From: an uncultured Prochlorococcus sp.
GTDB lineage: Bacteria; Cyanobacteriota; Cyanobacteriia; PCC-6307; Cyanobiaceae
NCBI GenBank assembly: GCA_902520485.1
Contig: CABYNZ010000002.1
Coordinates: forward strand, 1-64,000
Direction: 5' to 3'
Length of the DNA stretch: 64,000 nt
Part shown: in pieces, positions 11,366-22,435 of the stretch
Layout of the letters: the number at the start of each line of letters is the position of its first letter
How positions within the stretch are numbered: the first letter of the stretch is position 1
Made by a program: the position numbers and the translations under genes
Notes under the pieces: model-generated
What the model saw: the letters and a program-made list of their open reading frames with translations, nothing else
What the model was told of the DNA's origin: nothing
Database searches by the model: none

Positions 11366-12501
11366 TTAAAATCTTTTAATACTGCAATGAAATTTTTTAG
11401 CAGATTCAAATCTAAGTTTCTTCGTATTGTTATTCTGATTCTTGATTGCCCAACTGGAACAGTAGGGGGTCTTATCGCAATTGCTAAAAACCCATTTTCC
11501 TCAAGATATTTTTGTAGATAAATTGCCTTATCTTCTTGGCCAACAATAATTGATAATATGTGAGAATCTCCCTGAATTGGAAAACTAAAATTTTTAATAA
11601 TTTCATCTTTCCATAGCTTCGCAGAAGATAACAACTCATTACCCCATTCTTTATTTTCTAAAATTTTTTTTAAACCTTCTAGTGCTCCAGCAGCTAAAGA
11701 TGGTGCAAGAGCGGTTGTGTACCTAAATGCACCACTTGTTTGGATAAGATATTCACCAATTTCTGAATTGGAGGCTATGAAAGCTCCACCGCTTCCAAAT
11801 GCTTTTCCAAAAGTTCCGGTAATTATAGTTACATTTGAACGGAAATTAAAACTTAAACCCCTGCCTTCAGGGCCCAAGATCCCAATTGCATGGGCTTCGT
11901 CAACTAATAATTGAACACTATTTTTGTTGCAAATTTCCGTTATTTCTCTTAGCGGAGCAATTGATCCCTCCATGCTATAAAGAGATTCGACAACAACTAA
12001 AATGGAATTTTTTGTGGGGTTAGACTTAATAATTTTATCTTCTAAATCTTTTAAATTATTGTGTGAAAATCGAACTAGTTTAGCTTGAGCGGCTTTAACT
12101 CCAACCAATAAAGAGTTATGGATTAATTTATCTGCTATTACGATAGTATTTCTATTTGCTAAAGTCTGGATAGCGGCTATATTTGCTTGAAATCCGCTTG
12201 GGAAAAGTAATACTTTATCTTGATTAAGCCAATTGGCAAGTTCTGTTTCTAATAATTTATGTATTGGTCTTGAACCTGTAATAAACCTAGAGCTTCCTGA
12301 ACCAATACCTTCTAACATGCTTATTTCGTAAGCAGCTTTTATTAAATCCTTGTCCCTACTTAATCCAAAATAATCATTACTGCACAAGTCTATAAGTTTT
12401 TTATTTTGCGAATTTAAACTTATAAGTTCGAATGATTTTTTACCTAAAGAAAATGTTTTTAATTTACGGATTCTATTTTTTGGAATTTTTATTTTTTTCA
12501 T
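11362..12501 (-). CDS. bioF: 8-amino-7-oxononanoate synthase
   Basis: This PLP-dependent enzyme condenses pimeloyl-ACP with alanine. It has SNDYFGLSRD, GIGSGSSRFITGS, LLVDEAHAIGILGPEGRG and the Schiff-base lysine in TGTFGKAFGSGGAF. The 379-residue length is normal. It is the first gene of the biotin operon on the minus strand and overlaps bioK by 4 bases. The 139-bp gap before the divergent helicase gene holds the operon promoter, but I see no clear operator in it. Confidence 0.95.
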   Translation of the reverse strand: MKKIKIPKNRIRKLKTFSLGKKSFELISLNSQNKKLIDLCSNDYFGLSRDKDLIKAAYEISMLEGIGSGSSRFITGSRPIHKLLETELANWLNQDKVLLFPSGFQANIAAIQTLANRNTIVIADKLIHNSLLVGVKAAQAKLVRFSHNNLKDLEDKIIKSNPTKNSILVVVESLYSMEGSIAPLREITEICNKNSVQLLVDEAHAIGILGPEGRGLSFNFRSNVTIITGTFGKAFGSGGAFIASNSEIGEYLIQTSGAFRYTTALAPSLAAGALEGLKKILENKEWGNELLSSAKLWKDEIIKNFSFPIQGDSHILSIIVGQEDKAIYLQKYLEENGFLAIAIRPPTVPVGQSRIRITIRRNLDLNLLKNFIAVLKDFK

Positions 12502-12640
12502 TTTGGCATAATAAAATATATTGGATTTAATTAAAAAGATTTAGATTTACTATTAAAGTTTGCAAGGTATTTTTTGTTTATTAATATCTATATAGATCAT
12601 ATATTAAGAAGTTAACTCATCCTCTCTTCAATCACAATTA

Positions 12641-15367
12641 TTGCTTAATTTAGAGGAATATTTCCCCTTTCCACTAGATAATTTTCAATTAGAAGCAATT
12701 CAAGCTATTAATAGCGGAAATTCTGTTGTTTTAACGGCTCCAACAGGTTCCGGTAAAACATTGATAGGCGAATTTGCTATATATAGAGGCTTATCTCATG
12801 ACAGTAGAGTTTTTTATACAACACCTTTAAAAGCACTATCAAATCAAAAGTTTAGAGATTTTTCTAATCAATATGGTGATAATAAAGTTGGTCTTTTAAC
12901 TGGAGATATAAGTATAAATAGAGAAGCACCAATCTTAGTTATGACGACTGAGATTTTTAGGAACATGCTTTATGGCGAATTTGATGAATATGATGATCCC
13001 TTAGATAATTTAGAATCTGTGATTCTTGATGAATGCCATTATATGAATGACCCCCAAAGAGGCACAGTGTGGGAAGAAACTATAATCCATTGCCCTACTA
13101 GAACTCAAATAATAGCTTTATCAGCAACTATAGCCAATGCAGATCAACTACAAAATTGGATAGAAAAAGTTCATGGGCCCACAGTACTAATTAATAGCGA
13201 TAAAAGACCAGTCCCACTTGATTTTATTTTTTGTAGTGTTAAAGGCTTCCATCCACTTTTAAATAATAAGGGTAATGGAATTCATCCAAACTGTAAGATT
13301 TGGAGAGCTCCTAAAGGGCAGAAAATGAGAGGAAAAGTGGGCAGGATAATGCAACCAAAGTCTCCCTCAATTGGCTTTGTGATCTCTAAACTAGCTGAAC
13401 GAAATATGTTGCCAGCTATTTATTTTATCTTTAGTAGAAGAGGATGTGACAAGGCTATTGAGAATATAAAAGACTTAACTTTAGTAAGTTATTCAGAAGC
13501 GAAAATGATATCCCAAAAATTAGATGTTTATCTTAAAAATAATCAAGAGGCAATTAAAGATAAATCTCAATGCGAGGCATTAAAAAGAGGTATTGCATCT
13601 CACCATGCTGGATTATTGCCTGCATGGAAAGAATTGGTTGAGGAATTATTTCAGCAAGGTTTGATAAAAGTTGTTTTTGCAACTGAAACTCTTGCTGCAG
13701 GAATTAATATGCCCGCAAGAACCACTGTTATTTCTTCTTTATCAAAAAGGACAGAAGATGGGCACAGATTATTATTTAGCAGTGAATTTTTGCAAATGTC
13801 AGGAAGAGCTGGAAGAAGAGGCAAAGATACCCAAGGATATGTTGTTACATTACAAACAAGATTCGAAGGTGCCAAAGAAGCAAGTGCACTGGCTATTAGT
13901 AAACCAAATTCTTTAGAGAGTCAATTCACTCCTAGTTATGGAATGGTACTTAATCTTTTACAAAGTTATACTTTAGAAAAGTCTAAAGAATTAATTAAAA
14001 GAAGTTTTGGTAGTTTTTTATATTTAGGTCAATCTTCAGGTGAGAATATAATTCTTGAAAATTTAGATAATGATTTAATTGAATTAAAAAAAATTACATC
14101 TAACGTTTCATGGGAAGATTTTGATGCCTACGAAAAGTTAAAAAATCGTCTTAAAGAAGAGAGAAGACTTTTGAAAATTTTAGAAAAACAAGCAGCAGAA
14201 AAATTGTCAGAAGAGATCACTAATGCACTCCCATATATTAAAGATGGAAGCTTAATTTCAATCAAAACTCCTCAAATTAAAAGAAAAATTGTTCCAGGAT
14301 TAATTTGTAAGAAAATATATGAATCCCAAAAAATAAAGAGTTTATTGTGTTTGACAGTTGATAATTTATTTATTCTTATAAAACCCTCATACATAGTAAG
14401 TATTTTTAATGATTTGGATTCAATTGATGTCTTAGGCCTTGAGATACCAAAGATGTATTTTTCTGGAGAGGTATTTAGGGGAGATGATATGTCGCAGTGT
14501 TATGCGGATCGAATTTTAGAAGTTTCTAAAAAAAATGATTTACAAACTCCACAATATGATTTGTCAACAGAAGTTTTGGCACAACAGCAACAAATTAATA
14601 ATTTAGAAGAAACAGTCAATGATCATCCCGCACATAGATTTGGAGACTCTAGGAAATTAAAGAAATATAGAAAAAGAATTGTTGATGTTGAGCAAGAAAT
14701 ATTTATGAGAAAAAAACTTCTTGAGGATAAAGAAAATCATAACTGGAGAACTTTTACCGATTTGATTAAAATTTTGAATCATTTTGGTTGTTTAAATGAT
14801 TTGGAATTGACAGAAGTTGGACAAACAGTTGGTGCTATAAGAAGTGAAAATGAATTATGGATTGGTCTGGTTTTAGTTAGTGGTTATTTAGACGATTTAG
14901 ATCCTCCTGAGTTAGCTGCAATTATTCAAGCTATAAGTGTTGATATAAGGAGGCCTAATCTTTGGTGTAATTTCAAGCCTTCTTTAAAGGTAATAGATGT
15001 TTTTAATGAATTAGATGGTTTAAGAAAATTAGTCGCTTCTCAACAGAATAAGTTTCATATTGAAATCCCTATTTATTTAGAAACAGAGTTAACTGGAATT
15101 ATTTCTGAATGGGCAAGAGGAAAAAAATGGAAAGATTTGGTTTTTAATACTTCATTAGACGAAGGTGATGTAGTTAGGATTATTAGAAGATCAATTGATG
15201 TCCTTTCTCAAGTTCAATACTGTATTGGTGTTAGTAATAAATTAAAAATCAAAGCAAAGCTAGCATTAAAAGCTATTAATCGTTTTCCTGTTTCTGAATC
15301 TAATGATCTTATAAAAGTCACTGAAGATATTAATCCTGCAACAAAAAGAATTGAGAATAATTCTTAA
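12641..15367 (+). CDS. Ski2/Mtr4-like DExH RNA helicase with DSHCT domain (908 aa)
   Basis: This is a superfamily-2 helicase. Walker A is APTGSGKT at residues 33-40; the DExH box reads VILDECHYMND; SALSATIAN-like LSATIANADQL is motif III; QMSGRAGRRG is motif VI. The C-terminal third (about 720-890), with GCLNDLELTEVGQTVGAIRSENELWIGLVL, matches the DSHCT domain of Ski2/Mtr4-type helicases. In bacteria and plastids these are linked to RNA metabolism. The start is TTG 12641; no ATG lies nearby in frame. Confidence 0.9.
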   Translation: MLNLEEYFPFPLDNFQLEAIQAINSGNSVVLTAPTGSGKTLIGEFAIYRGLSHDSRVFYTTPLKALSNQKFRDFSNQYGDNKVGLLTGDISINREAPILVMTTEIFRNMLYGEFDEYDDPLDNLESVILDECHYMNDPQRGTVWEETIIHCPTRTQIIALSATIANADQLQNWIEKVHGPTVLINSDKRPVPLDFIFCSVKGFHPLLNNKGNGIHPNCKIWRAPKGQKMRGKVGRIMQPKSPSIGFVISKLAERNMLPAIYFIFSRRGCDKAIENIKDLTLVSYSEAKMISQKLDVYLKNNQEAIKDKSQCEALKRGIASHHAGLLPAWKELVEELFQQGLIKVVFATETLAAGINMPARTTVISSLSKRTEDGHRLLFSSEFLQMSGRAGRRGKDTQGYVVTLQTRFEGAKEASALAISKPNSLESQFTPSYGMVLNLLQSYTLEKSKELIKRSFGSFLYLGQSSGENIILENLDNDLIELKKITSNVSWEDFDAYEKLKNRLKEERRLLKILEKQAAEKLSEEITNALPYIKDGSLISIKTPQIKRKIVPGLICKKIYESQKIKSLLCLTVDNLFILIKPSYIVSIFNDLDSIDVLGLEIPKMYFSGEVFRGDDMSQCYADRILEVSKKNDLQTPQYDLSTEVLAQQQQINNLEETVNDHPAHRFGDSRKLKKYRKRIVDVEQEIFMRKKLLEDKENHNWRTFTDLIKILNHFGCLNDLELTEVGQTVGAIRSENELWIGLVLVSGYLDDLDPPELAAIIQAISVDIRRPNLWCNFKPSLKVIDVFNELDGLRKLVASQQNKFHIEIPIYLETELTGIISEWARGKKWKDLVFNTSLDEGDVVRIIRRSIDVLSQVQYCIGVSNKLKIKAKLALKAINRFPVSESNDLIKVTEDINPATKRIENNS

Positions 15368-15377
15368 ATTTTTTTAA

Positions 15378-16763
15378 TCAAATCATTGAATTGATATTCA
15401 TTGCTTCATCGAATTCATCTTCGTTCAAATAACCTAATTTAAGTGTTGCCTCTTTTAAATTTAATGATTCTTTGAAGGCAAGGTTTGCAATTTCAGCAGC
15501 TTTTTCATAACCAACTTTGGGAACTATGGCTGTAACCAACATTAATGAATTTTCTAAATTTAACTTCATTTTCTTTTGATTAGGTTCCATCCCATCAACT
15601 AATTTTATTCTGAAGTTTTCTATTGCATTTTTTATTAATTTTAAACTTGTGAGAATATTAAACCCAATAAGAGGCTTATATTCATTCATCTGTAAAGTTC
15701 CACTAGAATTTGCTATTGAAACTGCATATTCAAGACCCATTATCTGAGTGCAAACCATTGATAAGGCTTCGCATTGAGTTGGATTCACTTTACCCGGCAT
15801 GATAGAACTTCCAGGTTCATTTTGAGGAATAATTAGTTCATATATTCCTGATCTTGGACCAGAAGATAGAATTTTTATATCATTTGAAATTTTAAATAAT
15901 GCACCTGCTAATATTTTTATCTGACTCATTACTTGAGCTAAACGATCATGAGAGGCCATGATAGAAAAATTATTTTTTGATTTATAGAAAATTAGATTAG
16001 TATCATCGGAAATTGATTTTATAGACTCTTCACAAAATCCTTTTGGACAATTAATTCCTGTTCCAACTGCAGTTCCTCCCAGAGGTAAGAAATACAATTC
16101 ATTCAGACTAATAATAATTGCATTCTCGGCATCTTTAATTTGCTCTGACCATCCTGATATTTCTTGCCCAAAAGTAAGAGGAACTGCATCTTGAAAATGT
16201 GTTCTGCCTATCTTTATAAGGTCTTTCCATTCTTCACTTTTTTTATCAAGGATCTTAGTAAGTTCTCTTATTGTTGGAACTAAATTTTTGATTATTTCAT
16301 TAACAACAGATATTTGAATAGCAGCAGGAAAAGTGTCATTAGTTGACTGAGATTTATTTACATCATCATTAGGATGAATTGGTTGATGACTACCAAGTTC
16401 TGAATTAGTTTTTAAAGCTGCAATATTTGAAATTACCTCATTAACATTCATATTTGTTTGCGTGCCACTGCCTGTTTGCCAAACCTTAAGGGGAAACTGT
16501 GAATCGTGAAGACCATCAAGTATTTCCGTACATGCCTCTACAATCAAATCTTTTTTCCTTTTATCTATTAAACCTAAATTGAAATTCGCAATTGAAGCAG
16601 CTTTTTTTATGAGGGTTAGTGAATAAATTAACTCAATTGGAATTAATTCTTCTCCAATAGAAAAATTTATTATAGATCTTTGTGTTTGAGCGCCCCATAA
16701 AGCTTTCATGGGAACCTCTATTGTTCCCATACTATCTTTTTCAATCCTAAAGTTTTTTGTCAT
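15378..16763 (-). CDS. fumC: Fumarate hydratase class II
   Basis: The enzyme interconverts fumarate and malate. Signatures are TGSGTQTNMNVNEVI, IGRTHFQDAVPLTFGQE, LPLGGTAVGTGINCPKGF and the superfamily loop PGSSIMPGKVNPTQCE. At 461 residues it is full length. It is codirectional with purB, 48 bases downstream of it, and both belong to the same fumarase/aspartase superfamily. Confidence 0.96.
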   Translation of the reverse strand: MTKNFRIEKDSMGTIEVPMKALWGAQTQRSIINFSIGEELIPIELIYSLTLIKKAASIANFNLGLIDKRKKDLIVEACTEILDGLHDSQFPLKVWQTGSGTQTNMNVNEVISNIAALKTNSELGSHQPIHPNDDVNKSQSTNDTFPAAIQISVVNEIIKNLVPTIRELTKILDKKSEEWKDLIKIGRTHFQDAVPLTFGQEISGWSEQIKDAENAIIISLNELYFLPLGGTAVGTGINCPKGFCEESIKSISDDTNLIFYKSKNNFSIMASHDRLAQVMSQIKILAGALFKISNDIKILSSGPRSGIYELIIPQNEPGSSIMPGKVNPTQCEALSMVCTQIMGLEYAVSIANSSGTLQMNEYKPLIGFNILTSLKLIKNAIENFRIKLVDGMEPNQKKMKLNLENSLMLVTAIVPKVGYEKAAEIANLAFKESLNLKEATLKLGYLNEDEFDEAMNINSMI

Positions 16764-16811
16764 TATTCCTCTGAAAACACTGGTTTAACTTAGATAAGGT
16801 TTTCAGTAATC

Positions 16812-18107
16812 CTAGATACCTAACTTTTCCCATATTACACTTAAATTATTGAGATGAATTGAAGGATTAAAACATTCTTCTAAGTCACTTTGATCAATAA
16901 GATCCATTATTTCATTATCTCTCTCTATATTTTGCTTGAAATTCCCATTCTGAGTATTCCAGGCCTGATGAGCATTTTTTTGAACTAATCTATAAGCTTT
17001 TTCTCTAGAAAAGCCCTTCTCTACAAGTAAAAGTAAAACTTTCTGACTAAAGATTACACCACCATATATATTTAAATTTTTGAGCATATTTTTTGGATAA
17101 ACTTCCAAATTGCTTACTATATCTTTCATTTCCCTGAGCATAAAATGCAAACAGATTGATACGTCAGGTAACATAATACGTTCATTGGAACTATGGCTTA
17201 TATCTCTTTCATGCCAAAGTGGAACATTCTCTAGTGCTGTTAAGACGTAACTCCTCAAAATTCTTGCTAAACCGCTTACTCTTTCACTTCGAATAGGATT
17301 TCTTTTATGAGGCATCGCAGAACTTCCTTTTTGCCCTTTTGTAAAGCCCTCCTCAACTTCTAAAACATCAGTCCTTTGTAAATTTCTTATTTCAGTTGCG
17401 AATCTATCTAGAGAAGCCCCAACTAGTGCAATAATTTGAACATATTCTGCATGCCTGTCTCTCGATATGACTTGCGTACTTGCTGTATCTGGTTTTAAGC
17501 CAAGTAAATCACAAGTTATTTGTTCTACTTTGGGATTCGTATTAGCGTAAGTTCCCATTGCACCACTAATTTGTCCAATAGCTACAGATTCTTTCAGTGT
17601 TAATAATCTTTTTTTGTTCCTTATTATTTCTGCTAACCATCCAGCAAGTTTAAAACCAAAGGAAATTGGCTCACCATGAATTGCATGAGATCTGCCAATC
17701 ATTAATGTATTTTTATGCTTCCTAGCTAATAATCTGACTTCATTTTCTAGGTTCTCAATTTCTGCTAATAACAATTCGCAAGAATCTTTTAACTGAAGAG
17801 ATAAGCCGGTATCAAGTACATCACTACTGGTCATACCAACATGTATATATCTTCCAGAATCTCCTACAAATTCATTAACACTTGTGAGAAATGCTATAAC
17901 ATCATGTTTAACTTCTTTCTCAATTTCTGTAATTCTAGATTCATCAAACTTTGCATTTGAACGTATCTCTTTCATGGCATTCTCAGGAATTTTCCCCAAG
18001 GAAAAATTTGCTTCACATGCAGCTATTTCAACCTTAAGCCAACTCTGGAATTTTGCGCTATCAGTCCAGATTTTCCCCATTTCGGGCAATGTGTAACGCT
18101 CGATCAC
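16812..18107 (-). CDS. purB: Adenylosuccinate lyase
   Basis: PurB cleaves SAICAR and adenylosuccinate in purine synthesis. The diagnostic pieces are MTSSDVLDTG, GRSHAIHGEPISFGFKLAGW and the signature loop GSSAMPHKRNPIRSE. The length of 431 residues is standard. It starts at ATG 18107 with MIERYTLPEMGKIW, as in other members. Confidence 0.96.
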   Translation of the reverse strand: MIERYTLPEMGKIWTDSAKFQSWLKVEIAACEANFSLGKIPENAMKEIRSNAKFDESRITEIEKEVKHDVIAFLTSVNEFVGDSGRYIHVGMTSSDVLDTGLSLQLKDSCELLLAEIENLENEVRLLARKHKNTLMIGRSHAIHGEPISFGFKLAGWLAEIIRNKKRLLTLKESVAIGQISGAMGTYANTNPKVEQITCDLLGLKPDTASTQVISRDRHAEYVQIIALVGASLDRFATEIRNLQRTDVLEVEEGFTKGQKGSSAMPHKRNPIRSERVSGLARILRSYVLTALENVPLWHERDISHSSNERIMLPDVSICLHFMLREMKDIVSNLEVYPKNMLKNLNIYGGVIFSQKVLLLLVEKGFSREKAYRLVQKNAHQAWNTQNGNFKQNIERDNEIMDLIDQSDLEECFNPSIHLNNLSVIWEKLGI

Positions 18108-18172
18108 AATTTTTATTAATTATCAATTTAAACTTTATAACCAAAATCGAATTATTGCTCTATACCTTAAAG

Positions 18173-18250
18173 ATGTACTTGCCATTGAACATATTTGCCT
18201 GGCTATTATTTTCTTATGTAACATTTTTATGGCTAATTAAGAAAACTTAA
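18173..18250 (+). CDS. Possible 25-aa membrane microprotein
   Basis: The frame from ATG 18173 encodes MYLPLNIFAWLLFSYVTFLW plus LIKKT: one transmembrane helix with a positive C-terminus. It resembles in style the tiny photosynthetic subunits but I cannot match it to a known Psb, Psa or Pet protein. It lies alone in the 281-bp gap between divergent purB and tlyA. There is no strong ribosome binding site. The rest of this gap shows nothing else. Confidence 0.3.
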   Translation: MYLPLNIFAWLLFSYVTFLWLIKKT

Positions 18251-18388
18251 AATAAAAATGTTTACATTTATTCTTTTCCTTAATAATGGGTAATTTTTTA
18301 GTTCTTATTTAAAATTGGAAGGTATTAAAGAATTTGGATCTTAATCTTGTAGAAGTTCATTATTCAGTCTTTTTTTATTGATTATTAG

Positions 18389-19201
18389 ATGATTAAAAAA
18401 AGTAGATTAGACCTTTATCTTCTTAAAAGTGGTTTATGTGAAACTCGTCAAAAAGCCCAAGGTGTAATTCTTGCTGGCAAGGTTAGAGATATCAATGGAA
18501 AAGTATGGGATAAACCTGGACAACAAGTATTAATTGGATCTCAATTTTTTATTGATTCGGAACCTATGTTTGTATCAAGGGGGGGCGAAAAATTAATGGA
18601 GGCATTTAATAAACTTGAAATTAAAGTAAAAGATAAAATTTGTATTGACGCAGGAATCTCTACTGGGGGATTTACTGATTGCTTATTGCAACAAGGAGCA
18701 AAGTTAGTTTATGGGATAGATGTTGGTTATGGTCAAACTGCATGGAAGATTAGAAATAACCCAAAAGTCATACTTTTTGAACGAACTAATATTCGAAATT
18801 TAAAACCTAATGATCTTTTATCTAGTAATAATAAATTACCAAATTTTGTGGTTGCTGATTTATCTTTTATTTCATTAAAGTTAGTTTTTAAATCAATTGG
18901 TAATTTATTAGAAGGGGATTGTATTGAGGGAATATTTTTAATTAAACCCCAATTTGAGGTGGGTAAAGATAAAGTCAGTAAAGGGGGCGTTGTTCGCAAT
19001 CCTAAATTCCATACTGAGGCTATAGAGTCTGTTATTTATGCTGCTAAGAATTTCCAATGGAATATAAAGAATTTGATAGCTTCTCCTCTAGTAGGTCCTG
19101 CTGGAAATCATGAATATTTAGCTTGGATGACTTTAGGAAGTCAATCAAATAATAAGATTAATAGTGAATATATACAAAATTTAGTAAAAGAAACTCTTTG
19201 A
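18389..19201 (+). CDS. tlyA: TlyA-family rRNA 2'-O-methyltransferase (S4 + FtsJ domains)
   Basis: An N-terminal S4 RNA-binding domain (RLDLYLLKSGLCETRQKAQG, residues 5-24 onward) is followed by an FtsJ-type SAM methyltransferase with CIDAGISTGGFTDCLLQQGA and VADLSFISL. TlyA proteins methylate cytidine 2'-OH in ribosomal RNA; older annotations say hemolysin. Length (270 aa) is typical. It converges on glnB with 1 base between the stops. Confidence 0.9.
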   Translation: MIKKSRLDLYLLKSGLCETRQKAQGVILAGKVRDINGKVWDKPGQQVLIGSQFFIDSEPMFVSRGGEKLMEAFNKLEIKVKDKICIDAGISTGGFTDCLLQQGAKLVYGIDVGYGQTAWKIRNNPKVILFERTNIRNLKPNDLLSSNNKLPNFVVADLSFISLKLVFKSIGNLLEGDCIEGIFLIKPQFEVGKDKVSKGGVVRNPKFHTEAIESVIYAAKNFQWNIKNLIASPLVGPAGNHEYLAWMTLGSQSNNKINSEYIQNLVKETL

Positions 19202-19202
19202 A

Positions 19203-19565
<363 letters not shown>

Positions 19566-19811
19566 TTAATTGTTTTTTGGAAAAACATCCAACATTGAAA
19601 TATCAGAAAAACATTTAACATTAAGGCCTGCATTCTTGGCGTCTTCAATTAATAGATGGGAATTTTCTTCAGAAATTATTACTGTACTATTTGACAACGC
19701 TTCCCACTGATCATTCTCAAAGTGTGTTTGAAGCCATAACATTCCAATTGCAGTTTTTGGTTGAAGAAATTTATTTAAGTTGTTATCGATAGTTATCAAA
19801 CAAATGTCCAT
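19566..19811 (-). CDS. Conserved hypothetical protein (81 aa)
   Basis: A small soluble protein beginning MDICLITIDNNLNKFLQPKTA, with a central NSTVIISEENSHLLIEDAKNAGL that looks like an alpha/beta fold. No family name is recognised. It is codirectional with glnB and ends 24 bases upstream of the glnB start, so the two could share a transcript and this gene would be first. Confidence 0.65.
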   Translation of the reverse strand: MDICLITIDNNLNKFLQPKTAIGMLWLQTHFENDQWEALSNSTVIISEENSHLLIEDAKNAGLNVKCFSDISMLDVFPKNN

Positions 19812-20002
19812 TAATTTTTGATTAAACTAAACACATATAAACCTTTCGGCGGACATTATGAATGTTACTATTGATACAAAAATAAGATTTAACATCTTTT
19901 GACTTGGTCAATTGTAATACTTAGATTTGTTGATACTTTTGCGAATTTTTATCTTTATATATAGTTTTTATATATAGGTTTAGTAAAAAAGTTCTACTAA
20001 AA

Positions 20003-20413
20003 ATGAGTACAGCTAAATTAGAAGATTCGACTCTAAGACCGCTATATGGTGAAAGAATTATTGAAGAATCAAAAATAATTTGTTTTGATAATCCAAATAA
20101 GAAAAGAATTTATGAAATTTCTATTCAGTTACCTGAATTTACATGTAAGTGCCCCTTTTCTGGTTATCCAGATTTTGCAAAGCTAAATATTATTTATCAA
20201 CCTAATTTGAAAGTCTATGAATTGAAGTCTTTAAAGCTTTATATTAATAATTTTAGGGATATAAAAATATCACATGAGGAAGTTGTGAATAGAATTATGG
20301 ATGATTTAGTGAATGAAGGTTCACCTCACTGGATACATTTAAATGCTGCATTTAACCCCAGAGGGAATGTTTCTATGCAGTTAGATATTTTTAGTGGGCA
20401 GAAAAGAAATTAA
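20003..20413 (+). CDS. queF: NADPH-dependent 7-cyano-7-deazaguanine reductase QueF
   Basis: QueF reduces preQ0 to preQ1 for queuosine in tRNA. The active-site motif [14 protein letters not shown] gives the nucleophile Cys50 and acid/base Asp57. The substrate-binding [14 protein letters not shown] and the HEEVVNRI helix follow. It is the short, unimodular type (136 aa). The 190-bp upstream gap carries an AT-rich TATATA-type segment near 19,963-19,978. I see no convincing preQ1 riboswitch. It overlaps the convergent ccs1 stop by 4 bases. Confidence 0.95.
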   Translation: MSTAKLEDSTLRPLYGERIIEESKIICFDNPNKKRIYEISIQLPEFTCKCPFSGYPDFAKLNIIYQPNLKVYELKSLKLYINNFRDIKISHEEVVNRIMDDLVNEGSPHWIHLNAAFNPRGNVSMQLDIFSGQKRN

Positions 20414-21696
20414 AAATTTTTTATTTCATCTGATAATTTCAAAAATTCTTTTTTAAAACCAACTAGATTTTTATTACTAAGGCCTCCAATAGATAACTTT
20501 TGTGATTCTTTATTTACCAGAATCCATAATTGGTTAGTTGGTATAAGACTTATTATTGTTCCAAAAATTATTAAGATAAAAGAAAAGTAAATAAATGGTA
20601 TAGACGGATCATTTTTAATTATTAATCCACTGCTGGGGATTATTTTTTTCAGAGATACTTTTGAAGAGTTAACTTCTAAAGGATCGTCATTGATATAGAG
20701 ATTACTCCCGGAAAAATTTTCTATATTCGAAATTTTAAGTGGACCATTTTCATTATCTATTGTTAAAAGGAAATTTTTTTTAGTCTCCGATCCTAATTCA
20801 ACTAAAACTCCCCAAACTTGATTACCGATTTCTGGAATCTCCTTTAATTGTAATTGATAAAGGATATTATCTATTTCTAAAACAACATTTGATATTGCCC
20901 AATCGGCTTGATAAATAGTTAATCCTTTAAACCTGATTGGGTGATTAACTTTGGTTGTTTTTATTTCATTTAAATTTAGATTTTCAGAAGAAAAATTTAA
21001 TTTTGAAATAAACTGTTTGGGCACACCATCACTTTCACGTTCTATAGAAAAATCGACTAACTTTACATTGGCTTTTGAATTTGTGCTCTCGTTAACAAGA
21101 TCTAAAGTTTCTCCAGGCAGTAAATATTGTTCTTTTGATTGACTTGTAAAACTTCCATATGCTGAACCTATAAGTAAGACTATTAATCCGATATGTACAA
21201 CTAAAGGACCGATTTTTCCAATTAACCCCTTTCTTGCAGAAATATGACTATTGAATTTGTACGTTTTCCATCCTTTTTTTTTAAGTAATAAATCTACTTT
21301 TGATATATGTTCTCCATCTTTATTGATTGGATGACTTGTAGTTAGTTGCAGTTTGGTAAATTTTTTTTCGCTCTTATATTCAATCCATTTTAATGAAGCT
21401 TTTAATGAAGGAATTTGCCTCCTGAAACTACAAGCTGCCAGAGAAATGCAAAGAAGAATCAATGTAAATAAAAACCAAAAGCTTGTATATATATGATCCA
21501 ATTGAAGTTTTAAGACTTTTTCTCCATCTAAAAATCCAAAAATGGGAGCACTATCGAAATTATCAAAATAGAATTTATTATTACTACCTTGAGGTATAAA
21601 AGTACCTATTCCACTGGCAATAGCAATGAAGATTATCAGAGATATAGCGAATCTTAAACTTGATATTTTAAAAATTAGATTCTTAAAAATAATCAT
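20410..21696 (-). CDS. ccs1: Cytochrome c biogenesis protein Ccs1 (ResB family)
   Basis: This is the heme-handling ResB/Ccs1 protein of system II cytochrome c maturation in thylakoids. Hydrophobic segments lie near residues 12-32 and 70-90 and around [19 protein letters not shown], with a last one near 370-390. Between them is a large lumenal domain. The 428-residue length is normal. It directly follows ccdA on the minus strand with no gap, so the two are co-translated. Confidence 0.92.
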   Translation of the reverse strand: MIIFKNLIFKISSLRFAISLIIFIAIASGIGTFIPQGSNNKFYFDNFDSAPIFGFLDGEKVLKLQLDHIYTSFWFLFTLILLCISLAACSFRRQIPSLKASLKWIEYKSEKKFTKLQLTTSHPINKDGEHISKVDLLLKKKGWKTYKFNSHISARKGLIGKIGPLVVHIGLIVLLIGSAYGSFTSQSKEQYLLPGETLDLVNESTNSKANVKLVDFSIERESDGVPKQFISKLNFSSENLNLNEIKTTKVNHPIRFKGLTIYQADWAISNVVLEIDNILYQLQLKEIPEIGNQVWGVLVELGSETKKNFLLTIDNENGPLKISNIENFSGSNLYINDDPLEVNSSKVSLKKIIPSSGLIIKNDPSIPFIYFSFILIIFGTIISLIPTNQLWILVNKESQKLSIGGLSNKNLVGFKKEFLKLSDEIKNF

Positions 21697-22353
21697 TTAA
21701 ATCCAATTTGAAAATAAATTTAATAACCCTAGGGAAACTAAAAATATCCCACTTAAAGTCGGAATTATTTGACTAAATTTTCTAAGAGCTAAAAATTGCT
21801 TTAAGTTTTCTGCAGTAGCTCCTGCAATGATTAATGGAGTTACTTGGCCTATCCCAAAGAAAAATAAGAAAATAACAGATATTATTGGGTTTTTAGCTTG
21901 CGACACCCAAGCCAAAAGAGTTGCTAAAACTGGAGTAATGCAAGGTGAAGAAGCTAGTCCAAAAGTAGTCCCTATGGCAAAAGGCGCTATAAATGTTGGT
22001 ATTTTATCTTCAATTATTTTTATATCAGGTCCATTCGGAAACTGAAACTTTAGAATTCCTAATAAATTTAAACCCATTATTATTGCTATTAGAGCAACAA
22101 ATGAAGTGTAATAAGATGGAATTTGCCCATATATTTTACCTAAGAATCCACTCGCAGCCCCAAGTGCAACAAGCGAAAAAACCACTCCTCCTGAAAAACT
22201 AATAAGTTTAAATTTATTTTTCTCTGTTCCGCCTATATAAGCAATAGTCACTGGCAGTAATGATAATGAACATGGCCCAAGACTTGTTAAAAGTCCTGCG
22301 CTGAAAACCAAAAATATAGTAAATGGACCAGGACTATTAAGACCATTCTGCAT
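21697..22353 (-). CDS. ccdA: CcdA thiol-disulfide transporter
   Basis: The six-helix membrane protein passes reducing equivalents across the thylakoid or plasma membrane for cytochrome c maturation. The two redox cysteines are seen in TSLGPCSLSLLP (Cys28) and ASSPCITPVLATLL. Length (218 aa) is typical. It abuts ccs1, forming the known ccdA-ccs1 pair. Confidence 0.94.
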   Translation of the reverse strand: MQNGLNSPGPFTIFLVFSAGLLTSLGPCSLSLLPVTIAYIGGTEKNKFKLISFSGGVVFSLVALGAASGFLGKIYGQIPSYYTSFVALIAIIMGLNLLGILKFQFPNGPDIKIIEDKIPTFIAPFAIGTTFGLASSPCITPVLATLLAWVSQAKNPIISVIFLFFFGIGQVTPLIIAGATAENLKQFLALRKFSQIIPTLSGIFLVSLGLLNLFSNWI

Positions 22354-22435
22354 AAGCAGATTACCCTTTTGAGATAATTCTGAAATAACTAAATTAAATG
22401 ATTCGATAGCTTGAATTTAATCTTTTAAATTCTAA

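Noticed and set aside
12502..12640. BirA-type operator or riboswitch before the biotin operon
   Set aside because: No palindrome of the known biotin operator type and no strong structure in the 139-bp gap.
19812..20002. preQ1 riboswitch before queF
   Set aside because: There is an AT-rich TATATA segment but no compact hairpin with the A-rich tail needed for a preQ1 aptamer.
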